From Deinococcus aestuarii (GTDB lineage Bacteria; Deinococcota; Deinococci; Deinococcales; Deinococcaceae): 58,869 nt of DNA. This document shows, piece by piece, positions 21,133 to 37,101 of the stretch (its first letter is position 1; each line of letters opens with the position of its first letter). The notes under the pieces were generated by a model, which saw nothing but the letters and a program-made list of their open reading frames with translations, ran no database searches and was not told the origin of the DNA. The DNA is taken from contig NZ_JAHKSN010000029.1 of the NCBI RefSeq assembly GCF_018863415.1, positions 1-58,869 of the forward strand. The letters run 5' to 3'. The translations under genes and the position numbers were made by a program.

Positions 21133-24100
21133 TTGGCAGCTCTGGAGACCTTCGTCCTACCAAGACAGCACGCCGGTCGTATCACCCTTCACAAGAACGT
21201 CCTTGAGCAGCTCGCCTCGCCGGAGATGGTCCTGCTCGACTGCACGGCCCGGCCGTACCGGCGCGGCCGAACGACGGGAACGCTCGTCGAGGCTCCCGGA
21301 GCGCCCTCCATCCTGGTCGTGCCCAGGCCCGTGAAGCCCCCGGACGACGTGGACGCCGTCCTCTGGACGGAGGGAGGTGCCCTTCCCACTTCTCGGGCGG
21401 ACGTCGAACACCTCAGGGCGCGCTGGGTGCAGCCGAAGTTCTCCCGCCACATGCCGCTTCCCGAGGACGCACGCGAACGTGCTCTGGCCTCCTGGCGCGA
21501 CCGCTTCCGCTTCGTGGAGGAGACGGTCCTGGAGGACGGGCGCCTTCAGGAGGGGCTGCGCTCGCCACAGATCGGCGCACTCCACGCGGCGCTCGCGCAC
21601 TGGAAGATGACGAACGAGCCCGCGACGGTCGTCATGCCGACGGGGACGGGCAAGACGGAGACGATGCTGGCCCTGCTGGTGCAGCAGCGCCTTGAGCGGC
21701 TGCTGGTCGTCGTTCCGAACGACGCGCTCCGAACACAGATCAGCGAGAAGTTCCTGACCCTCGGGCTGCTCAAGAAAGTCGGTGCGCTGGACCCCACGTG
21801 CCAGCTTCCCGTCGTGTGCAGACTCGACCACGCCCTTCAAAACACCCAGCAGGCCGACGACGTCTTCGGGCCCTGCAACGTCGTGGTCACCACGATGGAC
21901 GTGCTGCGCCTGTGCGGTGATGACGCCAAGGCCCGCATCGTCGCCCTGTGCTCGCATCTGTTCATCGACGAGGCACACCACATCGGGGCGAAAACTTGGA
22001 AGCAGACGCGGGAGCTGTTCCTGGACAGGAAGATCCTCCAGTTCACTGCCACACCGTTTCGCAGCGGCCGTGAGCCCATTCCGGGCAGGGTGATCTTCAA
22101 CTACCCCCTCCTCAGGGCGCAGGAGGAGGAGTACTTCAAGCCCATCCTCTTTCGGCCGGTCTCGGCTCTGGACCGGGATCAGGCAGACGAGCTGATCATT
22201 ACGAGGGCGCTGGAAACCCTCGACGCGGACCTGGCTCCCGGCGAGGATCGGCCCGCTGGCTTCGACCACCTGGTGATGGCCCGCGCCGACAACGTGCGGC
22301 GGGCCGAGGAACTCCATGCCCGGTATGCGGAGGCCTGCCGCGGGAAGCCGTACGGGGCGGTCCTCGTGTACCACGCCATGTCAGCGCAGGACAAGCGCGC
22401 GGCCCTGGAGGCCCTGGCGCGGCGCGAGGCGCGGGTGGTCGTCTGCGTGAACATGTTCGGGGAGGGCTTCGACCTGCCGAACCTGAAGATCGCGGCGATG
22501 CACGACATCCACAAGAGCCTCACGATCACCCTGCAGTTCACCGGACGGTTTACCCGGGCGAGCCGGGCGCTGGGGAACGCGACGCTGATCGCGAACGTGA
22601 GCCTGGCCGAGGTGCAGGCGGAACTCCGTGACCTGTACGCCGAGGACCCAGACTGGAACGTCCTGTTGCGGGTCCTGAGTGCCGAGGCGTCCGGACGCCA
22701 GGAACAGCTGATGGACTTCCTGGACACGTTCCAGAAGACCGAACGGGCCCTCCCCATTCAGAACATCTCGCCCAAGATGAGTGCCGTGGTCTACCGGACC
22801 ACCTGCCCCATGTGGGACCCCGACCACATCACGGACGTGGTCGCCGAGGACCGGCTCTACGCCCCGCCCACCATCAGCCACCGGGAGCACGTCGCCGTGT
22901 TCGTCACCCGGGACCGGACCCCGGTGGCCTGGGGTGACTTTCACACCCTGCAGAACGTGATCTGGGACGTGTCCATCCTGCACTGGGACGCCGAGCGGCA
23001 CCTGCTGTACGTCCACAGCTCGGACCTCGACGAGATGCCCGACAGGCTCGCCAGGGCGGTCACCGGCGGCACGGCGGAACGGGTGGTGGGCGAGACGACC
23101 TTCCGCTGCCTGCACGGCATCCAGCGCCTGACGCTCACGAACCTCGGCCTGAGCAGCACGATCCGTGGAGCGGTGCGCTTCACCATGTTCATGGGCTCGG
23201 ACATCGTCTCCGGCCTCGCCGAGGCCTCTACCCAGGACCGCACGAAGTCCAACATCTTCGGGTTCGGGTATGAGCGGGCCGAACGGGCCAGCGCCGGCTG
23301 TTCGGCGAAGGGGCGCCTCTGGTCCTACCAGATCGCCCCGACCGTGTACGACTGGATGCGCTGGTGCCACTCGCTGGGTGCGAAGTTGATCGACGATTCC
23401 ATCGACGTGAGCGGTCTTCTGGAGCGCGCCATCAAGTGGCGGACGGTCGAGGGCCGTCCCCGGGCGGTGCCGCTCACGGTGGAGTGGTCCGAGGACATCC
23501 TGGCGAGGCCGGAACAGTCGATCACGTTCGAGCTGAAAGGAACGGCCTCGCACCTGTACGAGACGGGCCTGGCCGTGACGACCTTCCAGGAGGACGGGCC
23601 GCTCCGCTTCAGGGTCTTCACCGAGGAGCACTCCGTGGAGTACGAGGTCGTATTCGGCGACGATGTGGGCTACCGGCCGGTGAACGGCGTGGAGGTGCTG
23701 GTCACCACCGGCAAGGCGGAGAAGAACACCCGTGTCCCGCTGTCCGAGTGGCTCGTCCGATATCCGCCGACCACGTACTTTCATGACCGGACCGTGATGT
23801 GGGGCCGCCTGATCGCCCACCCGGCTCCCGTGACGGCGCCCTTTTCGACGGAGCGGGTGGAGGCCTGGGACTGGACGGGCACGAACATCCGCGCGGAGTC
23901 GCAGGGCCCCCACCGCGACCCGGCGACCGTGCAGTACCGGGTTGTCCAGTGGCTGCTCGGGCAGGACTTCGACATCGTGTTCGATGATGACGACACCTGG
24001 GAGGCGGCGGACATCGTGGCGATCAAGCTGCACGACGACCGGCTGGTCGTCCGGCTCTACCACTGCAAGTACTCGGGCGAGGACCAGCCCGGCGCCCGGG

Positions 24101-24429
24101 TCGGCGACCTGTACGAGGTGTGCGGCCAGGCACAGAAAAGCGTGCACTGGCGCGCGGACGTCGAGGGACTTTTTCAGCACCTGCTCAAGAGGGAGGGGGA
24201 ACGGCAGGCGCGTCACGGCACGACGCGGTTCGATCTCGGGGATGCGGCGACCCTGCGTGCGCTGGGACGCAGGGCACGGTACCTCCGGCCCGAGTTCCAC
24301 GTTTCGGTCGTGCAACCTGGTGTTTCCAAGCGCAGGATCTCCGATGCTCAGTTGAATCTGCTCGCTGTCACCGAGCTGTACCTGCAGGAGACTTACGGCA
24401 TCACGTTCGGCGTGATCACGAGTGATTGA
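21133..24429 (+). CDS. Superfamily 2 DEAD/DEAH helicase with C-terminal nuclease-like domain
   Basis: About 1098 residues from TTG 21133, which has GGGAGG 5 bp upstream; an earlier in-frame TTG at 20992 gives an implausible N-terminus. Helicase motifs are MPTGTGKTETM (Walker A, about residue 168), FIDEAHHIG (about 278), QFTATPFR, and FTGRFTRASR late in the second RecA domain. A long middle region without familiar motifs follows. Near the end, DIVFDDDDTWEAADIVAI and VRLYHCKYSGED then GDLYEVCGQAQKSV look like a PD-(D/E)xK-type nuclease core (Lys about 978). The protein is probably a DNA-processing defence enzyme. It converges with another nuclease-like gene at 24533. Confidence 0.85.
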   Translation: MAALETFVLPRQHAGRITLHKNVLEQLASPEMVLLDCTARPYRRGRTTGTLVEAPGAPSILVVPRPVKPPDDVDAVLWTEGGALPTSRADVEHLRARWVQPKFSRHMPLPEDARERALASWRDRFRFVEETVLEDGRLQEGLRSPQIGALHAALAHWKMTNEPATVVMPTGTGKTETMLALLVQQRLERLLVVVPNDALRTQISEKFLTLGLLKKVGALDPTCQLPVVCRLDHALQNTQQADDVFGPCNVVVTTMDVLRLCGDDAKARIVALCSHLFIDEAHHIGAKTWKQTRELFLDRKILQFTATPFRSGREPIPGRVIFNYPLLRAQEEEYFKPILFRPVSALDRDQADELIITRALETLDADLAPGEDRPAGFDHLVMARADNVRRAEELHARYAEACRGKPYGAVLVYHAMSAQDKRAALEALARREARVVVCVNMFGEGFDLPNLKIAAMHDIHKSLTITLQFTGRFTRASRALGNATLIANVSLAEVQAELRDLYAEDPDWNVLLRVLSAEASGRQEQLMDFLDTFQKTERALPIQNISPKMSAVVYRTTCPMWDPDHITDVVAEDRLYAPPTISHREHVAVFVTRDRTPVAWGDFHTLQNVIWDVSILHWDAERHLLYVHSSDLDEMPDRLARAVTGGTAERVVGETTFRCLHGIQRLTLTNLGLSSTIRGAVRFTMFMGSDIVSGLAEASTQDRTKSNIFGFGYERAERASAGCSAKGRLWSYQIAPTVYDWMRWCHSLGAKLIDDSIDVSGLLERAIKWRTVEGRPRAVPLTVEWSEDILARPEQSITFELKGTASHLYETGLAVTTFQEDGPLRFRVFTEEHSVEYEVVFGDDVGYRPVNGVEVLVTTGKAEKNTRVPLSEWLVRYPPTTYFHDRTVMWGRLIAHPAPVTAPFSTERVEAWDWTGTNIRAESQGPHRDPATVQYRVVQWLLGQDFDIVFDDDDTWEAADIVAIKLHDDRLVVRLYHCKYSGEDQPGARVGDLYEVCGQAQKSVHWRADVEGLFQHLLKREGERQARHGTTRFDLGDAATLRALGRRARYLRPEFHVSVVQPGVSKRRISDAQLNLLAVTELYLQETYGITFGVITSD

Positions 24430-24532
24430 GCGTTCGACGTGTGGGGGACCGGTGCGGGTTTTTGACGGTTTCGACGCTCGCCCACCCCATCCTGAAGGGT
24501 GCCGACCGAGCCCACAGGTTCTCAGTCTGTGC

Positions 24533-25798
<1,266 letters not shown>

Positions 25799-25997
25799 GG
25801 GGATGGTGTAGCACAGGGATTTCCAGCGGCCGGGCGAAAGTGGGGGAGGGTGTGGTCTCCGGTCGCCGGGTCCGGGCGTCCTCCCCCTTCTCGTCCGGGG
25901 AACCCTCGTTCCTGCCACCTGCCCACGACCACGCCGCGGTTGAACGCATCACGGCTGCCAGCCTCTTCTTTTACATGGTCTTGAGGCTCGGGTGACC

Positions 25998-26030
25998 TTT
26001 ACACGAATTGAACACAACGCTGCCTACGCT
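25998..26030 (+). promoter_or_regulatory. Tandem TTTACA box (site E) before the copper-storage operon
   Basis: TTTACA (25998-26003) and TGAACA (26009-26014) have an 11-bp period and are followed after 10 bp by TACGCT (26025-26030). This matches the arrangement seen before five other units in this window. It lies in the 309-bp divergent gap 25799-26107, about 78 bp before the Csp start. Confidence 0.55.
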
Positions 26031-26107
26031 GACAGGGCGACGATTTCTTCACACCGCCGCGCCGCCCACGGCCGCCCGCCCTCACGTTCACGACCAGGAG
26101 AGTGCCC

Positions 26108-27150
<1,043 letters not shown>

Positions 27151-27163
27151 GGCGATTCCCTCC

Positions 27164-27195
27164 GGGGCACCTGCCACGCGTGTGGCAGGTGCCCC
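27164..27195 (+). terminator. Perfect palindromic terminator
   Basis: GGGGCACCTGCCAC and GTGGCAGGTGCCCC form a 14-bp stem around GCGT, 13 bp after the DUF305 stop. No T-run follows. Confidence 0.8.
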
Positions 27196-27366
27196 CTCGT
27201 GTGGTGCACACGGGTCCTGCCGTCAGGGGGTCCGCCCGACGCTCCCCGTCGAGGACACCAGCCTGGCCTGAGAAGGGGTCCGGCGCGCGGGAGGCTGGAG
27301 TTCCCCGAACCTGGGCGTCGCCCGGCCGTGGCAGGGGGCAAACTCCCCGCCGTCCGCCCTGCCGCC

Positions 27367-27398
27367 TTAACACAAAGGCAACACGAGGTCCGTACCGT
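27367..27398 (+). promoter_or_regulatory. Tandem TTTACA-like box (site F) before the C39-like peptidase
   Basis: TTAACA (27367-27372), GCAACA (27378-27383) and TACCGT (27393-27398) keep the N5 and N9 spacing of the other sites, although the hexamers are degenerate. The GTG start is 6 bp after TACCGT, which implies a leaderless transcript. Confidence 0.4.
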
Positions 27399-27404
27399 GT
27401 CCGG

Positions 27405-29533
<2,129 letters not shown>

Positions 29534-29622
29534 TCACCAGCGGGGCCACCGCGCGCATTCAAGCTCATGGCGGTCACTGGAGCAGGGCGCGGGTCGGTCC
29601 GCTGGTGGTGCGGCCCGGGTCC

Positions 29623-30840
29623 TCACCGCCTCCGGCGTGGCCTGGGCCGTTGCAACTTCATCCCCTCCCCGGTGAATCGGCGATGCCAGAACGCGAACTG
29701 CCGTTGCCGCTCGGGGGTGGCCGCCTCGCGCGCCAAACCATAGGGATCGTTAAGCTGCGGGGGCACACGCTCCGGGCGCGGGGTGCTGGTGCCAGTGACC
29801 TGGTCGAAATCCTCCCAGGTGCTCCAGCTGGGGGCCTCCCGCTGCTGCTGGCCCGCACTCCAGGCGAGGTCACGCAGATGCTGTTCGCGGGTGACGTGCA
29901 GAACGACCGAGCTGTTCACCCGCGTGGCCGCTTCCACCTCCTCCAGGAGGGCCAGGGCTGGCCTCCTGGTGTCGTAGTCCAATCCCGAGAGGGCCTCCAG
30001 CGGGGAGGAAAGGTCAAGGTGCGCGCCGGGGTGATGCGCTCGCCGCTCCTCCACCTGGGCGTGCCACTGGGCGAACACGATCAGGTCGACCATTCGCAGC
30101 ACGGGCACGACCCGGGCGTTGAAAAAGCCGCTGAGGCGGTAATGACGGGGCAGGGTCAAGAGGAAGCGCGCCGCGTGGTAGGCCGCTTCGTCCGTCCCGG
30201 GGGCCGCGTCGAAATACTCCCGCCAGCGGTCGAGCGCCACGTCGGGCTGGCCCAGTTTCTGGTGGGCCACCCCCAGCTCCCGCAGGCAGTCGAGGTCTCC
30301 CAGGGCCGCGCCCTTCTCCAGGGTCTTGAGGCCCTTGTTCACGTCGACAGCCGTTCCGTACCCGCGCAGGAGGCTGGCACCCAGCCGGGCATGGGCTTCA
30401 GGCAGACCCGCCTTGGCGGCGGCCTCGTAGTACTTCAAAGCCTCGTACCTGGACTTGGGAACGCCCCGTCCCAACTCGTGCGCCTGGCCCTGCTCGTACA
30501 GTTCCCGCGCCCGGTGTTGCCCCTGAAACTTCACCCGTTCGCGGGCGTCACGCTTGATGGGATCGGTGAGGAAGGTGGTGGCGCCGTACAATCCCTGGAG
30601 GCGCAGTTCCAGCAGGGTGTCGATGGCGAAGGTCGGGGGAATTCGGAAGAACTCGCGGCCCCGGCTCACCCGGTAGTCCGAGAGGGCCGCGTGCATGTGC
30701 TGTTCGGCGCCGTGGACGTCCTCGAAGTTGGCCTCGTAGGCGACGATGAAGTCAGTGGGGACGCCGCTGGCCCCGGCGAGTTCCCGTGCCCGTTCGGCGG
30801 CGTCCCGCGTGGTCAGGCCGACCTTGACCAGCCCCGGCAT
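29623..30840 (-). CDS. GIY-YIG (T5orf172-like) nuclease-domain protein with Sel1 repeats, 5' end frameshifted
   Basis: A 405-residue frame from ATG 30840. It starts MPGLVKVGLTTRDAAERARE, the second half of a GIY-YIG/T5orf172 domain, with HAALSDYRVSRGREFFRI completing it. Sel1/TPR-like repeats follow (YYEAAAKAGLPEAHARLG and a second copy), then an unassigned C-terminus. The missing first strand, LYVLLNPS, is encoded immediately upstream in frame back to a stop, with no standard start codon. Removing one base from the GGGG run at 30882-30885 joins it to a GTG at 30892. The gene is therefore either mutated or affected by a sequence error. The role is unknown, possibly defence-related. Confidence 0.75.
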   Translation of the reverse strand: MPGLVKVGLTTRDAAERARELAGASGVPTDFIVAYEANFEDVHGAEQHMHAALSDYRVSRGREFFRIPPTFAIDTLLELRLQGLYGATTFLTDPIKRDARERVKFQGQHRARELYEQGQAHELGRGVPKSRYEALKYYEAAAKAGLPEAHARLGASLLRGYGTAVDVNKGLKTLEKGAALGDLDCLRELGVAHQKLGQPDVALDRWREYFDAAPGTDEAAYHAARFLLTLPRHYRLSGFFNARVVPVLRMVDLIVFAQWHAQVEERRAHHPGAHLDLSSPLEALSGLDYDTRRPALALLEEVEAATRVNSSVVLHVTREQHLRDLAWSAGQQQREAPSWSTWEDFDQVTGTSTPRPERVPPQLNDPYGLAREAATPERQRQFAFWHRRFTGEGMKLQRPRPRRRR

Positions 30841-31107
30841 GCTGGGGTTGAGCAGGACATACAGGGTTCCGGCCTGGTTCAGGGGCGATCACCGTGTCTT
30901 CTGCCTGGCATAGGTCGTCTCTCAGCTTGACACGCCGTGGCGCGTGTCCGGGCAGGTTGCCCCACGGCCGAAGCGTGCGTTTCGGTACTGGCCCCCGGCG
31001 TCAAAGACGAGCCACGAGGGGAGCGGGGAGCAGTGGGTGTTGACCCTTGCCTCCGGGTCGGCCTCGCGGCCAGGAACAGCGGGCCGCCCGCTGGGGAGGA
31101 CACCCTC

Positions 31108-31437
<330 letters not shown>

Positions 31438-31438
31438 G

Positions 31439-31642
31439 TTAGCCGCGCACCTGGGCACCGTAGCCCTCTTCGGCCACTGCCGCGATCAGGGCCTGGGGGT
31501 CGGCCTCGCCCTGCACGGTGGCCGTCCCGCCCTGGAGATCGACGCGGACGTCCTGCACGCCGGGGACGCCCTTGAGGGCGTTCGTCACGGCCTTCTCGCA
31601 GTGCCCACAGCTCATACCGGTCACGTTCAATTGGGTCGTCAT
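31439..31642 (-). CDS. copZ: Copper chaperone CopZ (HMA domain)
   Basis: A 67-residue single HMA domain with the Cu+ site GMSCGHC and the EEGYGAQV end. It carries Cu+ in the cytoplasm to CopA and to the sensor. It is first in a copZ-csoR operon whose start lies 11 bp from a TTGACA/TATAAG promoter overlapped by a CsoR-type box. It is divergent from copA. Confidence 0.95.
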   Translation of the reverse strand: MTTQLNVTGMSCGHCEKAVTNALKGVPGVQDVRVDLQGGTATVQGEADPQALIAAVAEEGYGAQVRG

Positions 31643-31650
31643 GCCCGAAG

Positions 31651-31677
31651 CTTATACCCTACCGGGGGGGGTGTCAA
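31651..31677 (-). promoter_or_regulatory. CsoR-type operator and copZ-csoR promoter (site 2)
   Basis: TATACCCTACC and GGGGGGGGTGTCA (31653-31676) form the GC-tract dyad. On the minus strand TTGACA (31677-31672), a 15-bp spacer and TATAAG (31656-31651) give a promoter lying wholly within the box. The short spacer is shared with site 1. Confidence 0.8.
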
Positions 31678-31764
31678 GGTGGAGCGCCGGACTGGAGAGG
31701 ATAAGGGGTGGGTGACATCCCTTACAGCCCTTGTCGAATCTTCCTTGTTGCCGTATGCTTTTCG

Positions 31765-31786
31765 TATATCCCCCTAGGGGGGATCA
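31765..31786 (+). promoter_or_regulatory. CsoR-type operator before copA (site 3)
   Basis: TATATCCCCC-TA-GGGGGGATCA is a strong dyad located 10 bp before the copA ATG; its TATATC may serve as the -10. An AGGAGGAAG Shine-Dalgarno overlaps its right edge. Confidence 0.75.
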
Positions 31787-31796
31787 GGAGGAAGGC

Positions 31797-34313
<2,517 letters not shown>

Positions 34314-34322
34314 CCCTCAACA

Positions 34323-34348
34323 GGGCCGTTGCCGGCCGGCAACGGCCC
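34323..34348 (+). terminator. Perfect palindrome after copA
   Basis: GGGCCGTTGCCGG and CCGGCAACGGCCC form a fully paired 26-nt palindrome between copA and the next gene. No T-run follows, so read-through is possible. Confidence 0.7.
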
Positions 34349-34373
34349 ACCCCTCCCTGTTCAGGAGTTTCCT

Positions 34374-34790
34374 ATGACCAAGCTCACCGTCGGCCCCTGG
34401 ATTGCCTCGCAGAAACTGCCCAGCCGCGACCTGGGCCGCGACCGCCTCGCCTTTCTCGAACGCACCCGGGTGCGGCAGGATCCGCAGGCGGTCGCTGGGT
34501 TTCCCCTGGTGGGCCTGGGCGGCAGTTGCGGGAAGCCCTGCTTCGCCCTGCCCTACGTCCTGACCTGGACCGACGACAACAGCCGGCGCCTGGAGGATGT
34601 GGCCGCCGAGTTCGGGTGCTACGTCGAGTACGGCGTGTATCCTCACCTGAAGCTGCACGAGAACGACCAGGAGGTGGCGGCGGTGCAGGACTGGACGACC
34701 TTTGCGACGGTCTACCTGCGGCCCGGGTACGAGCGGGCCGAGGAGTTGCTGGTGCGCCTGGCGGAGACCCTGGCACCGCCAACCCACTGA
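34374..34790 (+). CDS. Hypothetical protein downstream of copA
   Basis: A 138-residue soluble protein from ATG 34374 with CAGGAG 7 bp upstream. I do not recognise the family. It has three cysteines, two in GGSCGKPCFALPYVL (a CxxxC pair) and one in EFGCYVEYG. Its position directly behind copA, separated only by a palindrome, suggests occasional co-expression and perhaps metal binding at the CxxxC. A clear terminator follows. Confidence 0.75.
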   Translation: MTKLTVGPWIASQKLPSRDLGRDRLAFLERTRVRQDPQAVAGFPLVGLGGSCGKPCFALPYVLTWTDDNSRRLEDVAAEFGCYVEYGVYPHLKLHENDQEVAAVQDWTTFATVYLRPGYERAEELLVRLAETLAPPTH

Positions 34791-34806
34791 GCACTCCCGG
34801 CATAGG

Positions 34807-34834
34807 TCACGGCCAGCAATGTCGCTGGCCGTGA
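34807..34834 (+). terminator. Hairpin terminator
   Basis: TCACGGCCAGC-aatgtc-GCTGGCCGTGA is a perfect 11-bp stem with a 6-nt loop, followed by TGTTGT, located 16 bp after the hypothetical gene. Confidence 0.8.
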
Positions 34835-34921
34835 TGTTGTGGATAGAACTCTCCAGCCTGCGGTCGTGCCGCTCCTGCATTGGGCATCTCGCGGCCCACC
34901 GCTGTCCGCCTCCAGGTCCGA

Positions 34922-35428
34922 TTACGGTATCAGCTGCCCGACCAGCCTGGCCAACTCGCCGTAGTGGGCCAGCTTGGTCTGGAAGGGCATGCGCGCCAGG
35001 CCACTCGGTGAGGGCAGCACGAAGTCCACGACGCCCTCGATCAGGGCCTCCTCCTGCCTTCCCCACGGGGCCCGTGGTCTTCCCGCCGCCGGCAGGTACA
35101 CGCCCTTTCCGGTGTACGCGACGATAGGAATGTCATGGCGGGTCACCAGTCCCTTGAGGTGCGGCACCCCGGCACGCAGCTCCGCACGGGTCAATTCGGC
35201 GGCGCTCGCGGTGGGCCGGGCCACCAGGTTGGTCGAGCCCAGGCCCCACCGCAGCATCAGGCGGTCTTCTTCGGGGCGCAACAGGTGTGGGGTCAGGCCA
35301 GAGGCGGCCAGCAGCCGCCAGAACCCGTTGCCCCGCCCCGCGTAGTGATGACCGATCTGCGCCGCGCGAAGGCTGGGGTTGAAGCCGACGAACAGCACGC
35401 GCACGCCCCCTCCCACCAGGTCCTGCAA
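34922..35428 (-). CDS. mug: Mismatch-specific uracil/thymine DNA glycosylase (Mug/TDG family)
   Basis: A 168-residue protein with the family 2 uracil-glycosylase motif VLFVGFNPSLRAAQIGHHY and the second motif LPSPSGLARMPF. It removes uracil or thymine from G:U/T mismatches. TTG 35428 is the first standard start in the frame. The open frame extends upstream with EDRDDIPPAGL, which looks like real protein but has only CTG available, so the N-terminus is uncertain. It lies about 70 bp after the nuclease-like gene in the same orientation. Confidence 0.88.
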   Translation of the reverse strand: MQDLVGGGVRVLFVGFNPSLRAAQIGHHYAGRGNGFWRLLAASGLTPHLLRPEEDRLMLRWGLGSTNLVARPTASAAELTRAELRAGVPHLKGLVTRHDIPIVAYTGKGVYLPAAGRPRAPWGRQEEALIEGVVDFVLPSPSGLARMPFQTKLAHYGELARLVGQLIP

Positions 35429-35497
35429 CCCGGCTGGGGGAATGTCGTCCCGGTCCTCTATCAGCCTTGGTCACCTTGCCGGGACCCGTTCAAGCCG

Positions 35498-36148
35498 CTA
35501 CAGGTCGTACAGCAGCACGGCCAGGTCGAGGCGGAGTGTCCGGTCCTGCGGATGGCTGAGGCGGAAACGGAAGCGGCGCTGGGCGAGGTCGATCTCGCGC
35601 TCCTCCACGTCCTGTGCATGGGCACGCACGGTCGCCAGGATTTTCGCGGCGACGGCCGAGATGTCCCGGGTACGGTTGAAGACGACGACGGCGGTGAGGA
35701 GGTCACGGGACGTGAGGTACCCCAGCAACTGATCAACCGTTTCCAGGAACATCTTCTCGCCGCCCCAGAACTTGCATTCTCCGACAAAGGCGGTCTGGCC
35801 CCCGTACTGCACCAGGAGGTCCGTCTTGCCGGTCCAGTTGAAGGTCTCTCCCGTCGCCTGGCCCGGGAAGTACATGTTGAGGGCGGCGAGCAGGACGTCG
35901 CGCAGGGCCTCCTCGCCCAGCTCCCGCACGACGGTGTTGCTGCGCTCCAGGCGCCTCGCAAAGCGGTCGAGGGCCTCCAGCACCAGGGCGTAGTCGTGCT
36001 CGGGAAGCAGGGCGGCCTGCTGCGGATGGGGCAGGGTTGGGCGGCCAAGGAGGCTGAGCTCAGCCCTTTCGCGCGCTTCAAAGAGGTGACGGGCAACCCT
36101 CGACGGGTCGAAGGTGGAACCGAGACCGTGCAATTCCGCCTGGCGCAA
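35498..36148 (-). CDS. Nuclease-like protein, C-terminal half of a gene split by an in-frame TAG
   Basis: Open for 216 residues from TTG 36148. The first part (EHDYALVLEALDRFARRLER) is helical. A compact PD-(D/E)xK-type core follows: ETFNWTGKTDLLV, then TAFVGECKFWGG with the Glu-Cys-Lys signature, and FLETVDQLLGYLTSRDLLTA. This matches a widespread family of single-chain, roughly 420-residue nuclease-like proteins. The upstream half (36152-36742) is in the same frame, separated only by TAG at 36154-36152. The TTG lacks a good ribosome-binding site, so independent translation is doubtful. Confidence 0.72.
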   Translation of the reverse strand: MRQAELHGLGSTFDPSRVARHLFEARERAELSLLGRPTLPHPQQAALLPEHDYALVLEALDRFARRLERSNTVVRELGEEALRDVLLAALNMYFPGQATGETFNWTGKTDLLVQYGGQTAFVGECKFWGGEKMFLETVDQLLGYLTSRDLLTAVVVFNRTRDISAVAAKILATVRAHAQDVEEREIDLAQRRFRFRLSHPQDRTLRLDLAVLLYDL

Positions 36149-36151
36149 CGT

Positions 36152-36742
36152 CTAGGCGAGCTGTCGGCGACGCTCCTCCAGGATGTTCAGGATGCCCTGC
36201 AGCAGACGCTTGTTGTAGGGCCCGACTTCGGCCTCGACCTGGGTCAACCACCACTCGAACGGCTTGATCCTGCCCGCGACGGTGGGCAGGTAGGTCGAGG
36301 GGTTGTACTGGCTTTCGAGGAACCGGTCGGTGAAGACGAGTTGACGCCCGGCCTTGTCGAGTTGCGCATGCGGAGGGCTCAGCGTGAAGTGTGACGGCTG
36401 ATATTCGAACAGGTCCGGTGTTCCCCGGAACGGGACCAACACCCGCACCTGCGTTCCCCGGTACCCCTCACGGGGCGCGGGAAGCCCAGACGAGAAGAAC
36501 CCGGGCAGGCCACGCAGCTCCTGTGGGCTGAGCGAGACGCCCTTGGGCCCGTCGATCACGGGCTTCCCGAGGACGGGCGTCACCAGTCGGTGGTTCTCGG
36601 CGAGACGCTCGGCCTCGGCCGTCAAGTCGCCGTACAGGAGCGTCTGATCGTCCAGGCGCCGGGCCTCGTCCAGGGCCGCCTGCTGACGAAGGCGGAGGTG
36701 CTCGCGGAGCGAGGATTTCGTGAAGAGGGTTCGCGCCGTCAC
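36152..36742 (-). CDS. N-terminal half of the split nuclease-like gene
   Basis: This 196-residue frame runs from GTG 36742 (VTARTLFTKSSLREHL), preceded closely by AAGGA; an earlier in-frame start exists but gives a low-complexity leader. It contains a beta-rich part (VRVLVPFRGTPDLFEY, FTLSPPHAQLDKAGRQLVF) and ends helical (NKRLLQGILNILEERRRQLA) at a TAG. Homologous proteins, as I recall them, continue straight into the nuclease domain found in frame at 35498-36148. The gene is probably recently inactivated or read through. It is divergent from the 1221-residue protein at 37102. Confidence 0.68.
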   Translation of the reverse strand: MTARTLFTKSSLREHLRLRQQAALDEARRLDDQTLLYGDLTAEAERLAENHRLVTPVLGKPVIDGPKGVSLSPQELRGLPGFFSSGLPAPREGYRGTQVRVLVPFRGTPDLFEYQPSHFTLSPPHAQLDKAGRQLVFTDRFLESQYNPSTYLPTVAGRIKPFEWWLTQVEAEVGPYNKRLLQGILNILEERRRQLA

Positions 36743-37101
36743 GTCCTTATCCTGAAGGGAGGGCCCCGGGGACTCAATGGTGCGGGGAGACGGCCCACGG
36801 AAACGGGCGTTGCGGGCACGGCCCAAACGCCTACAGCAGAGCGAACTCTACCGTGCAACACGGTGTGCCCGGATGGCGCTGGGCAAAATGAACCGGCCGA
36901 GATGGCGTGCCGCAGGTGCTTGCAGGGCGATCCCCCGCTCTCCCAGGGGCTGTCTACTGACCCCAGCGACTTCGACTTCCAGGGCCGGCCTCCTCGTTCA
37001 CAGGGCACGCTGAGGAGAGAACACTCTGGTGCTTGCCCGTACCGGCCCTCGCCCCACCGGGTTCCCGGGTCGTGGCAGATCTTCGACAGGAGGCCCCCAC
37101 T
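36743..37101. other. Divergent intergenic region between two nuclease-type genes
   Basis: About 360 bp that must hold promoters for both flanking genes. I see an AGGAGG at 37088-37093 serving the right-hand gene and no clear consensus promoter or repeat. A 28-codon frame from GTG 37029 ends inside the start of the large gene and is probably chance. Confidence 0.45.
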
